Positions 51,030 through 60,086 of a stretch of 64,000 nucleotides of DNA are shown in pieces. The notes beneath the pieces were generated by a model, which did not search any database, had not been told where the DNA came from, and saw nothing but the letters and a program-made list of their open reading frames with translations. The position numbers and the translations under genes are program-made. Within the stretch, counting starts at the first letter, position 1, and every line of letters begins with the position of its first letter. This DNA is from Leisingera caerulea DSM 24564 (GTDB taxonomy: Bacteria; Pseudomonadota; Alphaproteobacteria; Rhodobacterales; Rhodobacteraceae), in assembly GCF_000473325.1 (NCBI RefSeq), contig NZ_AXBI01000020.1, forward strand, positions 1 to 64,000, written 5' to 3'.

Positions 51030-51044
51030 ATCAAGAAGCTTGAT
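51030..51044. promoter_or_regulatory. Inverted repeat, possible operator
   Basis: ATCAAG-AAG-CTTGAT, upstream of the 50347 gene. Confidence 0.35.
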
Positions 51045-51155
51045 CAGTTAGTTAAATTCTTGTTGTCATGTTAATGACCAAATGCACCAGGATACCTCGC
51101 ATTCTGGCATCCAGTTGGAAGCATTGCCTGTTTTTTAGGCGAGCATCTTTCAGAT

Positions 51156-51839
51156 TCAGACCTGGGTGAGTGTGCGGTGAAAGGTGCGCGCCCGGTCTGT
51201 GACCCGGTAGAGCACCGATGGCTTCTTATGGCCTGGCATGATCCGGGACTCGCCGGTTTCCTCGATGAAGCCGAGATCCAGAACTTTGCGCCGGAACGAA
51301 GCGGAGTTGATTTCCTCACCGGAGATGATCTCGTAGACCTGATGCAGCTGTGCGAGCGAGAAGCCATCCTGCAGCAAGCTGGCCGGAAGAGAGGAGTATG
51401 CCCCCTTCCCTCGCAGCCTCTGAAGGGCCGCAGCGATGATCTCATCATGCCGGAATGCGGCGGCCGCCTTCAGAGCTTCCTCAACCGGAAACAGGGACAC
51501 ATGCGCCTGGTCCAGATCTTCGAGCTCCTCATGCGGCACGAGTGCGAGATGGGAGACCGACAGCGACCAGCCTCTGGGGTCCCTGGAGGCGCCGGAGAAC
51601 ACTCCGAGCTGTTCCAGGTGATAGGGCGGCATGCCGACCTTATCGCGCAGCACGCGGTGCGCGGCGGCCTCGACGGTCTCATCCTCGTTGGTCCGGACCC
51701 AGCCTCCGGGTAAAGCCCAGGATCCTTTGAAAGGATCTTGTTCGCGCTTCAGGAGCAGAACGCACAGCTGGCCGGAGGAGATGGTCAGCAGGACAACGTC
51801 GACTGTGGTGATTGGGTAGATGATGTCCGGGTCGTTCAT
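51156..51839 (-). CDS. Nudix-domain regulator with winged HTH (NrtR-like)
   Basis: A 227-aa protein. N-terminal Nudix fold (VVLLTISSGQLCVLLLKRE, LPGGWVRTNEDETVEAAAHR). The Nudix-box catalytic segment reads HRVLRDKVG instead of R-E-x-x-E-E-x-G, so catalysis is probably lost. The C-terminal winged HTH (FSLAQLHQVYEIISGEEIN ... SASFRRKVLDLGFIEE) matches NrtR, a repressor that senses ADP-ribose/NAD metabolites. A NADAR protein is encoded nearby. The terminator at 51931-51948 separates it from the upstream gene. Confidence 0.85.
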   Translation of the reverse strand: MNDPDIIYPITTVDVVLLTISSGQLCVLLLKREQDPFKGSWALPGGWVRTNEDETVEAAAHRVLRDKVGMPPYHLEQLGVFSGASRDPRGWSLSVSHLALVPHEELEDLDQAHVSLFPVEEALKAAAAFRHDEIIAAALQRLRGKGAYSSLPASLLQDGFSLAQLHQVYEIISGEEINSASFRRKVLDLGFIEETGESRIMPGHKKPSVLYRVTDRARTFHRTLTQV

Positions 51840-51925
51840 TCGGTGGCTCCTGTTCTTGGGATCAGGATCGCAGATAAAATCGCATTGTGCAACTTGATAA
51901 ATGCCGCGTGCGAAGCCGGGCAAAG

Positions 51926-51948
51926 AAAAAGCCCCGCGTGAGCGGGGC
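51926..51948 (-). terminator. Rho-independent terminator of the 51973 gene
   Basis: GCCCCGC / GCGGGGC stem, GTGA loop; on the - strand it is followed by TTTTT. TTTTCGCA (51955-51962) lies between it and the stop codon. Confidence 0.85.
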
Positions 51949-51972
51949 TTTAGATTTTCGCAAGTTGGCTGC

Positions 51973-53238
51973 TTAGCCTTCGAGAACCGGGTCCTCGTCA
52001 TCGCCGCCGATATCGAAGTCGAAGTCGATATCGCCGTTGGCGTCATAGCGCATGTCGCGCAGCTGCGCGCGCAGTGCTTCCAGCTCTTCGTCGCTCGGAA
52101 CGTCGGCTTCCGAGAAGGACACGAGCTCCGGCGCGGTATCGAAGTCGTTCACGCGGGTTTCGCTGTCCCAGGCATAGAGAACCGCACCAGCCTGGTCTGC
52201 CACCATCAGCATATCAGCGCCATCGCGGCTGAAGACCTTGGCGGAGAAGTCGTAACCCGGCATGCGGCTCTTCAGCAGCTTGCGGCATTTCTCCACCGCG
52301 GAGGTGCCCCATTCCTTGTCTTCGAAACGGCGCAGGTCCTGCAGCACGGTGTTGGCGTCACGCGGGCCAAGGCGGCGGGCCTGGATTTCATGCGGCGGCA
52401 GAGTGGTGAACGGCTGGAATGCCAGGTTCATCAGGTCCTGGTTGGGCATGATGGCGGCCATCTGGGCCTGGTTGATGCCCTCGCCGGGATAGCGCAGATC
52501 TTCCAGGGCGGCCTCCACGCGCTCAGTGCCATGCTCGCGCTCGGCCTGGGGGGCCTCTGCGGCGTTGGCTTCCAGCTTCGCGATTTCCGCGCGCAGGGCG
52601 TGAGCTTCCTTGGCCTTGGCCAGCTCAGCATCAGTCAGGTTGTGGCGGGTCGCATCGCCAACCTTGAGCTCGTTCAGGGCCGCCAGGGATTTGCCTGCCG
52701 CGCCGGTAAATTCGTTGCCATATTCGACACTCAGGCGGGACTTCATGCAGTCCACCAGGTCGGGCAGCTTGGCGAAGGCGCCGTCGGCGAAGCGCGGCTT
52801 CACGGGCGTGAACTGTTCATCTTCATCAATTTCGTTGCGCGCGACGGCCGCACGGTGCGCCTTTTCGGCGGCACGGTTGGTCTCAGCCAGTTCAGCGCGG
52901 TTCTGCTTGTCATCCTTGACCAGCGCGGAGAGGCGGACGATGGCGTCCCCCATGTCGCCGGCGGGCACGGCCATATCTTCGCCGTCGCTCTTGCGGATCA
53001 TGATCTTCAGATCATTGTCTGCCATCGGGTCCAGCACTTCGCCACGGAAGCCGCCGTTCTCGCCGCGCCAGGTGACGATCATATCGCCGGCAACGAGGTG
53101 CTTTCCGGTTTTCGCATCAGCGGCGCTCTTGTATTCGCTCAGAACGTTCTCGCTGATGGGCAGAAGTTTGGCGGGGTTGCCTTCGTAGGTGGCATTCAGG
53201 CCTTTCTCGTTAAGGGCCTTCTTCAGGTCGATGGACAT
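51973..53238 (-). CDS. Unknown acidic protein, 421 aa
   Basis: Not recognised. Starts MSIDLKKALNEKGLNATYEG with AGGAGAG upstream. The N-terminal part (GDMIVTWRGENGGFRGEVLD) looks like a small beta-barrel; a central coiled coil (about residues 195-260) follows; the C-terminal tail is extremely acidic (DIDFDFDIGGDDEDP). The divergent neighbour is a tandem AAA+ ATPase and they share a control region with a paired word (53338/53364), so they may function as a pair. Confidence 0.7.
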   Translation of the reverse strand: MSIDLKKALNEKGLNATYEGNPAKLLPISENVLSEYKSAADAKTGKHLVAGDMIVTWRGENGGFRGEVLDPMADNDLKIMIRKSDGEDMAVPAGDMGDAIVRLSALVKDDKQNRAELAETNRAAEKAHRAAVARNEIDEDEQFTPVKPRFADGAFAKLPDLVDCMKSRLSVEYGNEFTGAAGKSLAALNELKVGDATRHNLTDAELAKAKEAHALRAEIAKLEANAAEAPQAEREHGTERVEAALEDLRYPGEGINQAQMAAIMPNQDLMNLAFQPFTTLPPHEIQARRLGPRDANTVLQDLRRFEDKEWGTSAVEKCRKLLKSRMPGYDFSAKVFSRDGADMLMVADQAGAVLYAWDSETRVNDFDTAPELVSFSEADVPSDEELEALRAQLRDMRYDANGDIDFDFDIGGDDEDPVLEG

Positions 53239-53337
53239 GGATCTCTCCTCGGTTCTTCGTTCATGGTGGAGCCTATGAGCAACGACTGAAAAACCAAAAT
53301 GGGAATTCCGCAGCACATTGCTCAGCTGTTGTAATAC

Positions 53338-53372
53338 TTTTTCGCATAGGCGGCAATCGAAAATGCGAAAAA
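53338..53372. promoter_or_regulatory. Paired TTTTTCGCA words in a divergent promoter region
   Basis: TTTTTCGCA at 53338-53346 and TGCGAAAAA at 53364-53372, centres 26 bases apart, midway between the 421-aa gene and the AAA+ gene. Confidence 0.5.
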
Positions 53373-53438
53373 CTGATTTCCATTCACCGTCTGCAGTTCT
53401 AGTATGAGGGAAATGTATTGCTCGAAATTGGATTGCGC

Positions 53439-55622
53439 ATGAATGACCACAACCGAAAGCTGGCGCTTGCCATGGACGCAGGAGCCGCGCCCGAAGCGGC
53501 AGCTGGGCTCGAGGCGGTGATCGCTGATCTCGACCGTGCGGCGCCTGAGGGCGGGCTGGATACCTATATCGACCTGGCTTGCCGCATTTTGGATCGCTGC
53601 ATGCTCAATGCAACGGCACGGGAAGTCATTGCGAATGGAATCCAGAACATTGACGTGTACTTCCGCGGCGGTTTCCTCAGCGATGCGCTCTCCGAGCTTG
53701 CTGAAGACGCCACTGAATTCTGGGGTGGCCAGGAAGAAAACCCCAAGAGGAAGGGCAGCTCACGGGATCGGCGCAGCAGCCGGGATGAGATCCTCTTCCT
53801 GACCGAGGTCCGTACCCGGCTTTTGGATATGCTCGCGCAGATGCCGGAAAGCGAATTCAAGCGGCGCAGCCTGGCGAATGCGGATGTGATCGCGGATGTT
53901 TTCGGGTTGCGCGACTATGAGGCGCGCATGCTCTATATCCTTCATGCCGCAACAGAGATGAGCCCCATCGCTAAGGTGGTCAACAACCTGACGTCTGATG
54001 TCAGCATCCGGGAAGCGGCGCTATGCGCTTTCATCGATGCAGACCGCAGTAGCGTAAAGGAGCTTCTCAACGGCCGCAGTCTGAGCGTGCGGCGTGGGGT
54101 GCTGATCCTGGACCCGGATTATTCCGGGTTTACTGATCAATTTGAGCTGCGGCCGCCCATTCGCATCCATATGGGCAGTGAGGACTTGGAGCCTGAAGAG
54201 CTTCGCGCGGGGCTTCTGCCCAAAGCGCAGGCGGCGAGCATCTCCCTGAGTAATGCCCCTCATCTGCAAGCGGATGCCGATCTTTGCATCCGCGCCCTGA
54301 AGGGCGCAAAGGCGGCTGGTACGCGGAACGTCTCCATCCTTCTCTATGGGCCTCCGGGCACGGGCAAGACCGAGTTGAGCCGCATCATTCTTGCGGAGGC
54401 GGGCTATCAGGCCTTTGCTGTCGCCGAGGAGGAGGATGGCGCGGATCTCGACCGGGAAGCGCGGATTGGCGATCTGCTCATGGCGCATGCATTGCTGGAG
54501 AATGATCCGGATGCGGCATGCGTCTTCGATGAAATGGAGGATCTCACCGTGCGCCGGACCGGTGAGGGCAGCAAGATTGTTCTGAACCGGTTTCTGGATG
54601 ATGCCAAGGTGCCGACGGTCTTCGTTGCCAATGACCTCGACATGATCCCGGACTATTTGCTCCGGCGGATGATGCTGGTTCTGGAGGTCCCTGTTCCGCC
54701 TGTGCAGATCCAGCGCAGCATCCTGAAAAGCCTGGCTTGCGAAGCGGCTATTGAAGTTGAAGATGGCGACATCGCCCGCATGCAGGGGGTTGCTGATGTT
54801 GTCCCGGCAGTGGCCAGGTCCGCCGTAAAGGCCGCCAGCCTGGCTGGCGGAGGTGCCCGGGATCTTGAGAGAGCCTACCTCAACCTCAATAGCGCTCTGA
54901 CCGGCCGCCGCCTGAAATCCCCGCGCAGAGCCGCGCAAGATATCTACCGTCCGGAGTTTTCCGAGACCGACATCCCGCTTGCGGGTTTCGTTGAAAAGCT
55001 GCGCGGGCGCGGCGCGATCAGAGCGAGCTTCCTGTTCTTCGGAGCCGCGGGAACCGGCAAAAGTGCCGGGGCGCGGCATATTGCTGATGCAATGGGAGTG
55101 AAGGTGATCGAGAAACGGGGGTCGGATCTCCTGGGGGCTTATGTGGGGGAAAGCGAAAAATTGATCCGATCGGCCTTTGAAGAGGCCCGGGATGAACGGG
55201 CTGCGCTGGTCTTCGACGAGATCGACAGTCTGCTGAGCGATCGCTCTGATCATGGCCGAAGCTGGGAAACCAGTCAGGTCAATGAGTTCCTGAAAGCGCT
55301 GGAAGATCATGATGCGCCGGTCTTTGGATGCACCAACCTGCGCGACCGGATGGACAAGGCGGCAATGCGCCGGTTCCTCTTCCATGTGGAATTCAAGACC
55401 TTGCCCGGCGAGAAGGCGGCTGCCTGTTTCACCCATTATCTGGGGCTGCCGGCGCCGGACGCGATTGCGAGCCTCTCCGGCCTCACGCCGGCCCATTTCG
55501 GCCTGGTGAAGGCGCGCTGCGAGATGATGGGCATCGAAAGCCCCGCTGAAATGGTCCGGATGCTGGAAAAGGAGGCCGTGGACTTCGGCGGCGGCCGCAA
55601 GATCGGTTTCCAGGCCGCCTAG
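53439..55622 (+). CDS. Tandem AAA+ ATPase, 727 aa
   Basis: Two AAA+ modules of the SpoVK/Cdc48 type after an unrecognised helical N-terminal region of about 280 residues. Module 1: LLYGPPGTGKTE (Walker A, about residue 304), ACVFDEMEDL (Walker B). Module 2: LFFGAAGTGKSA (about residue 534), ALVFDEIDSL (Walker B). It should form a ring that remodels or unfolds a substrate, perhaps with the divergent acidic 421-aa protein as adaptor. ATG at 53439 preferred; TTG at 53418 possible. Confidence 0.88.
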   Translation: MNDHNRKLALAMDAGAAPEAAAGLEAVIADLDRAAPEGGLDTYIDLACRILDRCMLNATAREVIANGIQNIDVYFRGGFLSDALSELAEDATEFWGGQEENPKRKGSSRDRRSSRDEILFLTEVRTRLLDMLAQMPESEFKRRSLANADVIADVFGLRDYEARMLYILHAATEMSPIAKVVNNLTSDVSIREAALCAFIDADRSSVKELLNGRSLSVRRGVLILDPDYSGFTDQFELRPPIRIHMGSEDLEPEELRAGLLPKAQAASISLSNAPHLQADADLCIRALKGAKAAGTRNVSILLYGPPGTGKTELSRIILAEAGYQAFAVAEEEDGADLDREARIGDLLMAHALLENDPDAACVFDEMEDLTVRRTGEGSKIVLNRFLDDAKVPTVFVANDLDMIPDYLLRRMMLVLEVPVPPVQIQRSILKSLACEAAIEVEDGDIARMQGVADVVPAVARSAVKAASLAGGGARDLERAYLNLNSALTGRRLKSPRRAAQDIYRPEFSETDIPLAGFVEKLRGRGAIRASFLFFGAAGTGKSAGARHIADAMGVKVIEKRGSDLLGAYVGESEKLIRSAFEEARDERAALVFDEIDSLLSDRSDHGRSWETSQVNEFLKALEDHDAPVFGCTNLRDRMDKAAMRRFLFHVEFKTLPGEKAAACFTHYLGLPAPDAIASLSGLTPAHFGLVKARCEMMGIESPAEMVRMLEKEAVDFGGGRKIGFQAA

Positions 55623-55666
55623 CGGCCGCGTAATCCGGCCTATCTGAATTGAACTGTGGAGGTCTC

Positions 55667-56071
55667 ATGACGTTTAAAAAGAGGATCGCGCTCTTCGCCG
55701 CCGCGCTGGCAGTTTGCCCCGTTTGGGTGGCAGCTGAAGGCATCCCGGACTTTGCAAGCCTCGATCGCAATCGGGACGGGGCGCTGACCCTGGCCGAAGC
55801 GCGGCATTTCATGGACACAAGAACGCTCGAAGCGGATTTCAACAGGAGCGGTAAGCTCGATCCCAAGGAGCTGTCCCGTGCTGCCGCGCATATGAATGAG
55901 CGGCAGGCGGCGGACTACATCGAGCTGCTGGACACCGATGGTGACAATCAGCTGGACTACGATGAGATCGCCCAGGATCTTCCGATGATCTTCCAGGCCG
56001 CAGATCTGGATAGAAGCGGCAGCCTCTCTTCAGAGGAATATGCCGAGGCAGTAGCCCGCTTCGGCCGATAG
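55667..56071 (+). CDS. Exported EF-hand protein
   Basis: A 134-aa protein with a signal peptide (FAAALAVCPVWVAAEG) and four EF-hand loops: DRNRDGALTLAE, DFNRSGKLDPKE, DTDGDNQLDYDE, and DLDRSGSLSSEE. All four keep acidic ligands. It should bind Ca2+ in the periplasm. GGAGG precedes the ATG. With TerD proteins, an antiporter and an RTX protein it extends the calcium theme of the window. Confidence 0.9.
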   Translation: MTFKKRIALFAAALAVCPVWVAAEGIPDFASLDRNRDGALTLAEARHFMDTRTLEADFNRSGKLDPKELSRAAAHMNERQAADYIELLDTDGDNQLDYDEIAQDLPMIFQAADLDRSGSLSSEEYAEAVARFGR

Positions 56072-56087
56072 CGCTGGGAAGCAATAG

Positions 56088-56121
56088 AAAAGGGCTCCGG
56101 CAGCATGCACGGAGCCCTTTT
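56088..56121. terminator. Bidirectional terminator
   Basis: AAAAGGGCTCCG / CGGAGCCCTTTT stem with a ten-base loop, between convergent genes. Confidence 0.85.
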
Positions 56122-56140
56122 TTGTTCTATCTGCCTGCTC

Positions 56141-56527
56141 TCAACCCTGAGCGCGCAGCACTTTCTCGATCTCGGCCGGAGGCTCGCCGAACACCTGGTC
56201 ATCCGTCTTTGTGCCGAACAGGCGGACATAGACCACGCCATCTTCCCCGATCATCATCCCGATCCGCTTCATGGCGCACTCATGCGGCCGGCAGGTCTCG
56301 TAATACTCGTAGGACTGATCCTTCAGGGTCAGTGTGATGGGCTTGCCTTCAACGCCGCCCCTTTCGAGCACAAAATCAACCCAAGCGGGCTGCTCGCCCA
56401 AAAGCTCAGTCACCCGTTCCCGAACGCCATCCTGCGCCAGAGCGCCATGAAAGCGCAGCTCGTCGGCCTGTGCCGCGGCTGTCAGGCCGATGGAGAACGC
56501 AATTGCGCAAATGGCGTGGCGGATCAT
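56141..56527 (-). CDS. Ivy-like lysozyme inhibitor
   Basis: A 128-aa exported protein: signal peptide (AICAIAFSIGLTAAAQA) followed by a compact domain with CRPHECAMKRIGMMIG, matching the CKPHDC inhibitory loop of Ivy, which blocks C-type lysozymes in the periplasm. The loop Lys/Asp are replaced by Arg/Glu. Ivy helps Gram-negatives survive lysozyme and phage or host lytic enzymes. Confidence 0.72.
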   Translation of the reverse strand: MIRHAICAIAFSIGLTAAAQADELRFHGALAQDGVRERVTELLGEQPAWVDFVLERGGVEGKPITLTLKDQSYEYYETCRPHECAMKRIGMMIGEDGVVYVRLFGTKTDDQVFGEPPAEIEKVLRAQG

Positions 56528-56593
56528 ATGAGGCTCCTGGTCCGTGTTTTGCTCTTTGCCAGAAATTAGGCCGCCTTCGGCGCGCACACAAGA

Positions 56594-56617
56594 TGATGTG
56601 AAAAATTTTTTCCACAT
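56594..56617. repeat. Palindrome related to the recurrent word
   Basis: ATGTGAAAAA then TTTTTTCCACAT, upstream of the ivy-like gene; a two-sided variant of TGCGAAAAA. Confidence 0.35.
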
Positions 56618-56632
56618 CCCTTCATTTTGCGC

Positions 56633-57343
56633 TCATGCGCCGGGTGCGGCGAGATCTCCGCTGGACGGCTCAGCGGGCTCTGGCGGATACACCATGTCAC
56701 GGAAAGCTGCCGGGTTATCACGGCGGAGCGCCTCCATTTCGGCGCACAAGGTCAGAAGCCAGCCCTGCCCCGTAATCTCGCCGGGACGCCCGGTGGCACA
56801 GCATCTGTTTTCTGAGGCCGTCTCCGCCCATGCTGCAATGGCGTGAATATCATCGATGAAGTCATCCGGTCCCGAGGCGGACACGTAAAAGCGCAGGGTT
56901 CCGAATTTCTCCTTGGTTTGGGAGATGCACACATGCGCATCCTCCTCCAAGGACAGCCGGGCCGCGATCCCCCCGCAGGCGCGCTCAATGACACGGGTCC
57001 ATCCCGCGGGGAGGCCATATACCTGATTGGGCTGTTCCACCCCGGCTTCCCGCAATACGTTGATCGCAGCATCAATGCGGCGATGGTATTCCTCGGCGGT
57101 CATGTCTTCCGGTTCTGGCAGCACCGGCTCAGCAATTTCTCCGGAAAAGCCTGCCAGGCTCCATCCCGGAACCCGAACCCGGTTCAGAGCATTCACCAGC
57201 TGCTGCACCTGGCCCGCGCCGGTATCGCCCTTGCCGGCCTCGGCAAGATCCAGGCTCCCACCGCTTTCGTGGGTGAATGCGCCGCGGTAACGCATCCGGA
57301 AGGGGCGCATGATCTCTTCACGCCGCTGGCACGCATCGTTCAT
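56633..57343 (-). CDS. Unknown protein with conserved KEKFGTLRFY block, 236 aa
   Basis: The block TKEKFGTLRFYVSASGPDDF with following Cys residues (NRCCATGRPGE...LLTLC) occurs in a family of phage and plasmid hypothetical proteins; the cysteines could bind zinc. Function unknown. GGAAGG precedes the ATG, which overlaps the stop of the upstream gene by four bases (ATGA). Confidence 0.68.
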   Translation of the reverse strand: MNDACQRREEIMRPFRMRYRGAFTHESGGSLDLAEAGKGDTGAGQVQQLVNALNRVRVPGWSLAGFSGEIAEPVLPEPEDMTAEEYHRRIDAAINVLREAGVEQPNQVYGLPAGWTRVIERACGGIAARLSLEEDAHVCISQTKEKFGTLRFYVSASGPDDFIDDIHAIAAWAETASENRCCATGRPGEITGQGWLLTLCAEMEALRRDNPAAFRDMVYPPEPAEPSSGDLAAPGA

Positions 57344-57888
57344 GGCGACATGCCTTCCTCAAGCGCTTCCTCGACTTCCAGCAGCCGCGCCTTCGGCTTG
57401 CCATGCGGATAATCAAACCCGTCCATTACCTGCTCGATAATCGATTCCAGGGCGCTGCCGTGATAGAAGATGCAGCGTTCGCCCGTGAATTTGCGATCCT
57501 GGTCGTAGTCCTGATCCGCGCCGATCTGGACCACGGCTTCGATTTCAGCCTCGACGCTGCCGTAAGCATGCGCGGCATGGAAAAGTTCCAGCAGGCCCTC
57601 GGCGCTGTCAGCTGCGAAACGCTCATCTGGGCCATGGTGTCCCGGACGAACGATGTAGTCGCCGTCGATGCGCGCGCCGACGGTAGCCAGGGCGTCCTTG
57701 AAGCTCTTCCGGGGCAGGAAGACGGTGCCCTGGCGCAGGAGGTGCCGCTTTTCGTCACCGCCAACATTGGTTTCCGGGATGCATTCGATGATTTCCGCAG
57801 AAAAATCCCCGCCCTCATCAATTTCCGGGTTCCGCACATAGGCGGCCCCGTTCTCAGGTTTGATGTCCCCTGTGTGTACCCACTGCAT
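57340..57888 (-). CDS. Unknown protein, 182 aa
   Basis: Not recognised. Acidic, beta-rich; contains KSFKDALATVGARIDGDYIV and a charged C-terminus (ARLLEVEEALEEG). Translationally coupled to the downstream gene. Confidence 0.62.
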   Translation of the reverse strand: MQWVHTGDIKPENGAAYVRNPEIDEGGDFSAEIIECIPETNVGGDEKRHLLRQGTVFLPRKSFKDALATVGARIDGDYIVRPGHHGPDERFAADSAEGLLELFHAAHAYGSVEAEIEAVVQIGADQDYDQDRKFTGERCIFYHGSALESIIEQVMDGFDYPHGKPKARLLEVEEALEEGMSP

Positions 57889-57952
57889 GCGGCAACTCCC
57901 ATTATGTTCCGGATATTCTTAGCAGCAGCGAACGAGAATTCGCATGCCCTGG

Positions 57953-58204
57953 TCAGCGCATCGCTGCTTGCAGCTGAGCAATGCGCTTCCGGAAATCCGC
58001 CAGCTTGCGCAATTCCCAAACCTCGCGATCCGTGCCGGGCTCCATCTGCGCAATGTCTTCAGCGGTCTCATCCCCGGTAAGGCCGGTCGTGCCTGAGAGG
58101 TTGTTGTAGTCATACTCGAAATGCTCCTCGAGCTCCTCCAGCAGGGCGGGAAGGTCTTCAAAGCCGGCGGGGACGCCTTTCAAGGGCGCTGCTGTCACGG
58201 TCAT
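57953..58204 (-). CDS. Small acidic helical protein, 83 aa
   Basis: Not recognised. Starts MTVTAAPLKGVPAGFEDLPA, followed by EELEEHFEYDYNN and a helical tail. Divergent from the LPD1 gene with TTTTTCGCA at 58220-58228 between them. Confidence 0.5.
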   Translation of the reverse strand: MTVTAAPLKGVPAGFEDLPALLEELEEHFEYDYNNLSGTTGLTGDETAEDIAQMEPGTDREVWELRKLADFRKRIAQLQAAMR

Positions 58205-58276
58205 CAATTATCTAATCAGTTTTTCGCATATTCACGTTAGCATCTCAGAAGTGAAACGCAAAGAATGGGGTGGGTG

Positions 58277-60034
58277 ATGATCGAGGATTTTGGCGAAAAA
58301 ATTGATGGCGCGGCCAAGGATCGGTGGAGCCGGTACCGCATCCGTCTGAGCGCGATTGAGGATCGCGCCATCCTCGATCACACGTTTTCGGAAGTCTTCC
58401 CGGAGCCCAACTACCAGGCTCTGGAGAGGGATGGTGTTGATCGCACTGTCCTGGCCTTCATCCGCGCGGCACGGGACAGTATCCCGGCCAAACCCCGGGC
58501 AACCCGGAACAATAAGCACCGCCTGGTCAGTTGGGGGAACACGGTGCTGTCATTGCGCAGGTTCTCCCGGCAGCTCCTGAACGGAGAGGTTGGTCCCGAG
58601 GCCCTTGAGGACGCATTGCAGCGCAGCGGGCTGAAAACGGCCTCGCTGCTGGGCAAGATCCGCGCTTACGAGCGCCTCGGTCACGGCACCTCCCTGAAGC
58701 CATATGTGATTGGCAACAGTGTCTACAGGCGGCTTGACGGTATTGCCTTTGATCCGCCGCAACGGCGCTGGACGATCGAGAACCGGAAGAACCAGTTCTT
58801 TGCACAAGGAGGCACGCTCGATGAGGTGATCGGCAGTCTCGGACAGCATGTCGCTGATCAGGACCCTGCGCCAACAGCGGCTTCCAGCCAGGCCAAGCAT
58901 TTCAAAATCTACACCTACCGCAACGGAGGCGGCCGGGTCTGGCTTGGGCGTAAGCTCGCAGGGAAGCTGATCGATATCATTTCCTTCGACACCACCGCCC
59001 AGGCCCGTAAGTACAAGCTCAATAATCTTGAAGAGCTGGTCCAGCGCTATGAGGACCTCAAGAAGACACCGGGAGAGCGTGCCGCCTCCAACCGTGACAG
59101 GCGGGGCGCCGACCACCGCAGCGGCCGTGACGTGACACCAGGAGAGTTTTCGGCAACGTTTGGGTTCCGCGGCGTCCAGTTCGGCAATTATGTTGAGGGG
59201 CCGCGCCGTCAGCAGGATCTGAACGATGCATTCGATGCCCTGATGGACCTCTCTGAGGTCCTGGGGTGTCAGCCTTCCGCGCTGTCGCTGGACGGGCGTC
59301 TTGGGCTTGCCTTCGGCGCTCGGGGAACCGGCGGCGTCGGGGCTGCTGCCGCACATTACGAGCCCCTGCAGACGGTGATCAATCTCACCAAGTCCAAGGG
59401 AGCAGGCTCTCTTGCCCACGAGTGGTTTCATGCTCTCGACAATATGGTGGGCCGCAAGCGCGGAGCGGCCACCTATTTCGGCACCGGCCTTGAGCAGGGA
59501 TGCTCTGCGGGGCTCACCTATGAAGACCGGGCACCGGTCGAGGCGCTGGCCAGGCTGGGGGCGGATCTCGCTTCCGCCCCAATGGCGGAGCGAGCAAAGA
59601 CGGCTGACCGGTACAGGTCGACGCGGTATTACAGTCTTCCCTACGAGATCAGTGCGAGGGCATTTGAGGCGTGGGTCTGCGACCGGCTGGGCCGGACCGG
59701 TTCCCACAATGACTACCTGGCAAACATCCTCCCCGAAGAGGTTTTCGACGCAGAGGCGCGTCTGCTCGGTTTGCCGGACAGCCGCTATCCATATCCCCGG
59801 CGGTCGGAGATGGCAGAGATTTCTCGCGTCTTCGATAGCGCATTCGGTCCCGAGGGGGCCATCGCGCAGCTGCTGGGCGGTCTGGATGTTGTGGAGTTTT
59901 CCGGTTCCGGGCAGAACAGCATCAAAGGCGTCCGGGAAACGGAGGGGGCTTTGGCGCATAACCCGGAGGCGGAAGACGCTGTCCGGGAAGATGAGCTTGA
60001 GATCAGCGAAGACGACGATCTCGTGTTTGGCTAA
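58277..60034 (+). CDS. LPD1-domain metalloprotease-like polyvalent protein, 585 aa
   Basis: The C-terminal half matches the large polyvalent-protein-associated domain LPD1: GFRGVQFGNYVEG, LDGRLGLAFGARGTGGVGAA, then the zincin motif HEWFH at residues 381-385 and LPYEISARAFEAWVCDRLG. LPD1 domains belong to phage and plasmid polyvalent proteins that enter cells with DNA. The N-terminal half is unrecognised. ATG at 58277 after GGGTGGGTG; an ATG at 58265 is possible. Confidence 0.85.
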   Translation: MIEDFGEKIDGAAKDRWSRYRIRLSAIEDRAILDHTFSEVFPEPNYQALERDGVDRTVLAFIRAARDSIPAKPRATRNNKHRLVSWGNTVLSLRRFSRQLLNGEVGPEALEDALQRSGLKTASLLGKIRAYERLGHGTSLKPYVIGNSVYRRLDGIAFDPPQRRWTIENRKNQFFAQGGTLDEVIGSLGQHVADQDPAPTAASSQAKHFKIYTYRNGGGRVWLGRKLAGKLIDIISFDTTAQARKYKLNNLEELVQRYEDLKKTPGERAASNRDRRGADHRSGRDVTPGEFSATFGFRGVQFGNYVEGPRRQQDLNDAFDALMDLSEVLGCQPSALSLDGRLGLAFGARGTGGVGAAAAHYEPLQTVINLTKSKGAGSLAHEWFHALDNMVGRKRGAATYFGTGLEQGCSAGLTYEDRAPVEALARLGADLASAPMAERAKTADRYRSTRYYSLPYEISARAFEAWVCDRLGRTGSHNDYLANILPEEVFDAEARLLGLPDSRYPYPRRSEMAEISRVFDSAFGPEGAIAQLLGGLDVVEFSGSGQNSIKGVRETEGALAHNPEAEDAVREDELEISEDDDLVFG

Positions 60035-60086
60035 GCGGCCGTTCGGTCTGCCGCTGGAGCCATTCCGGGTTCTTGTCCGGTCGCTA

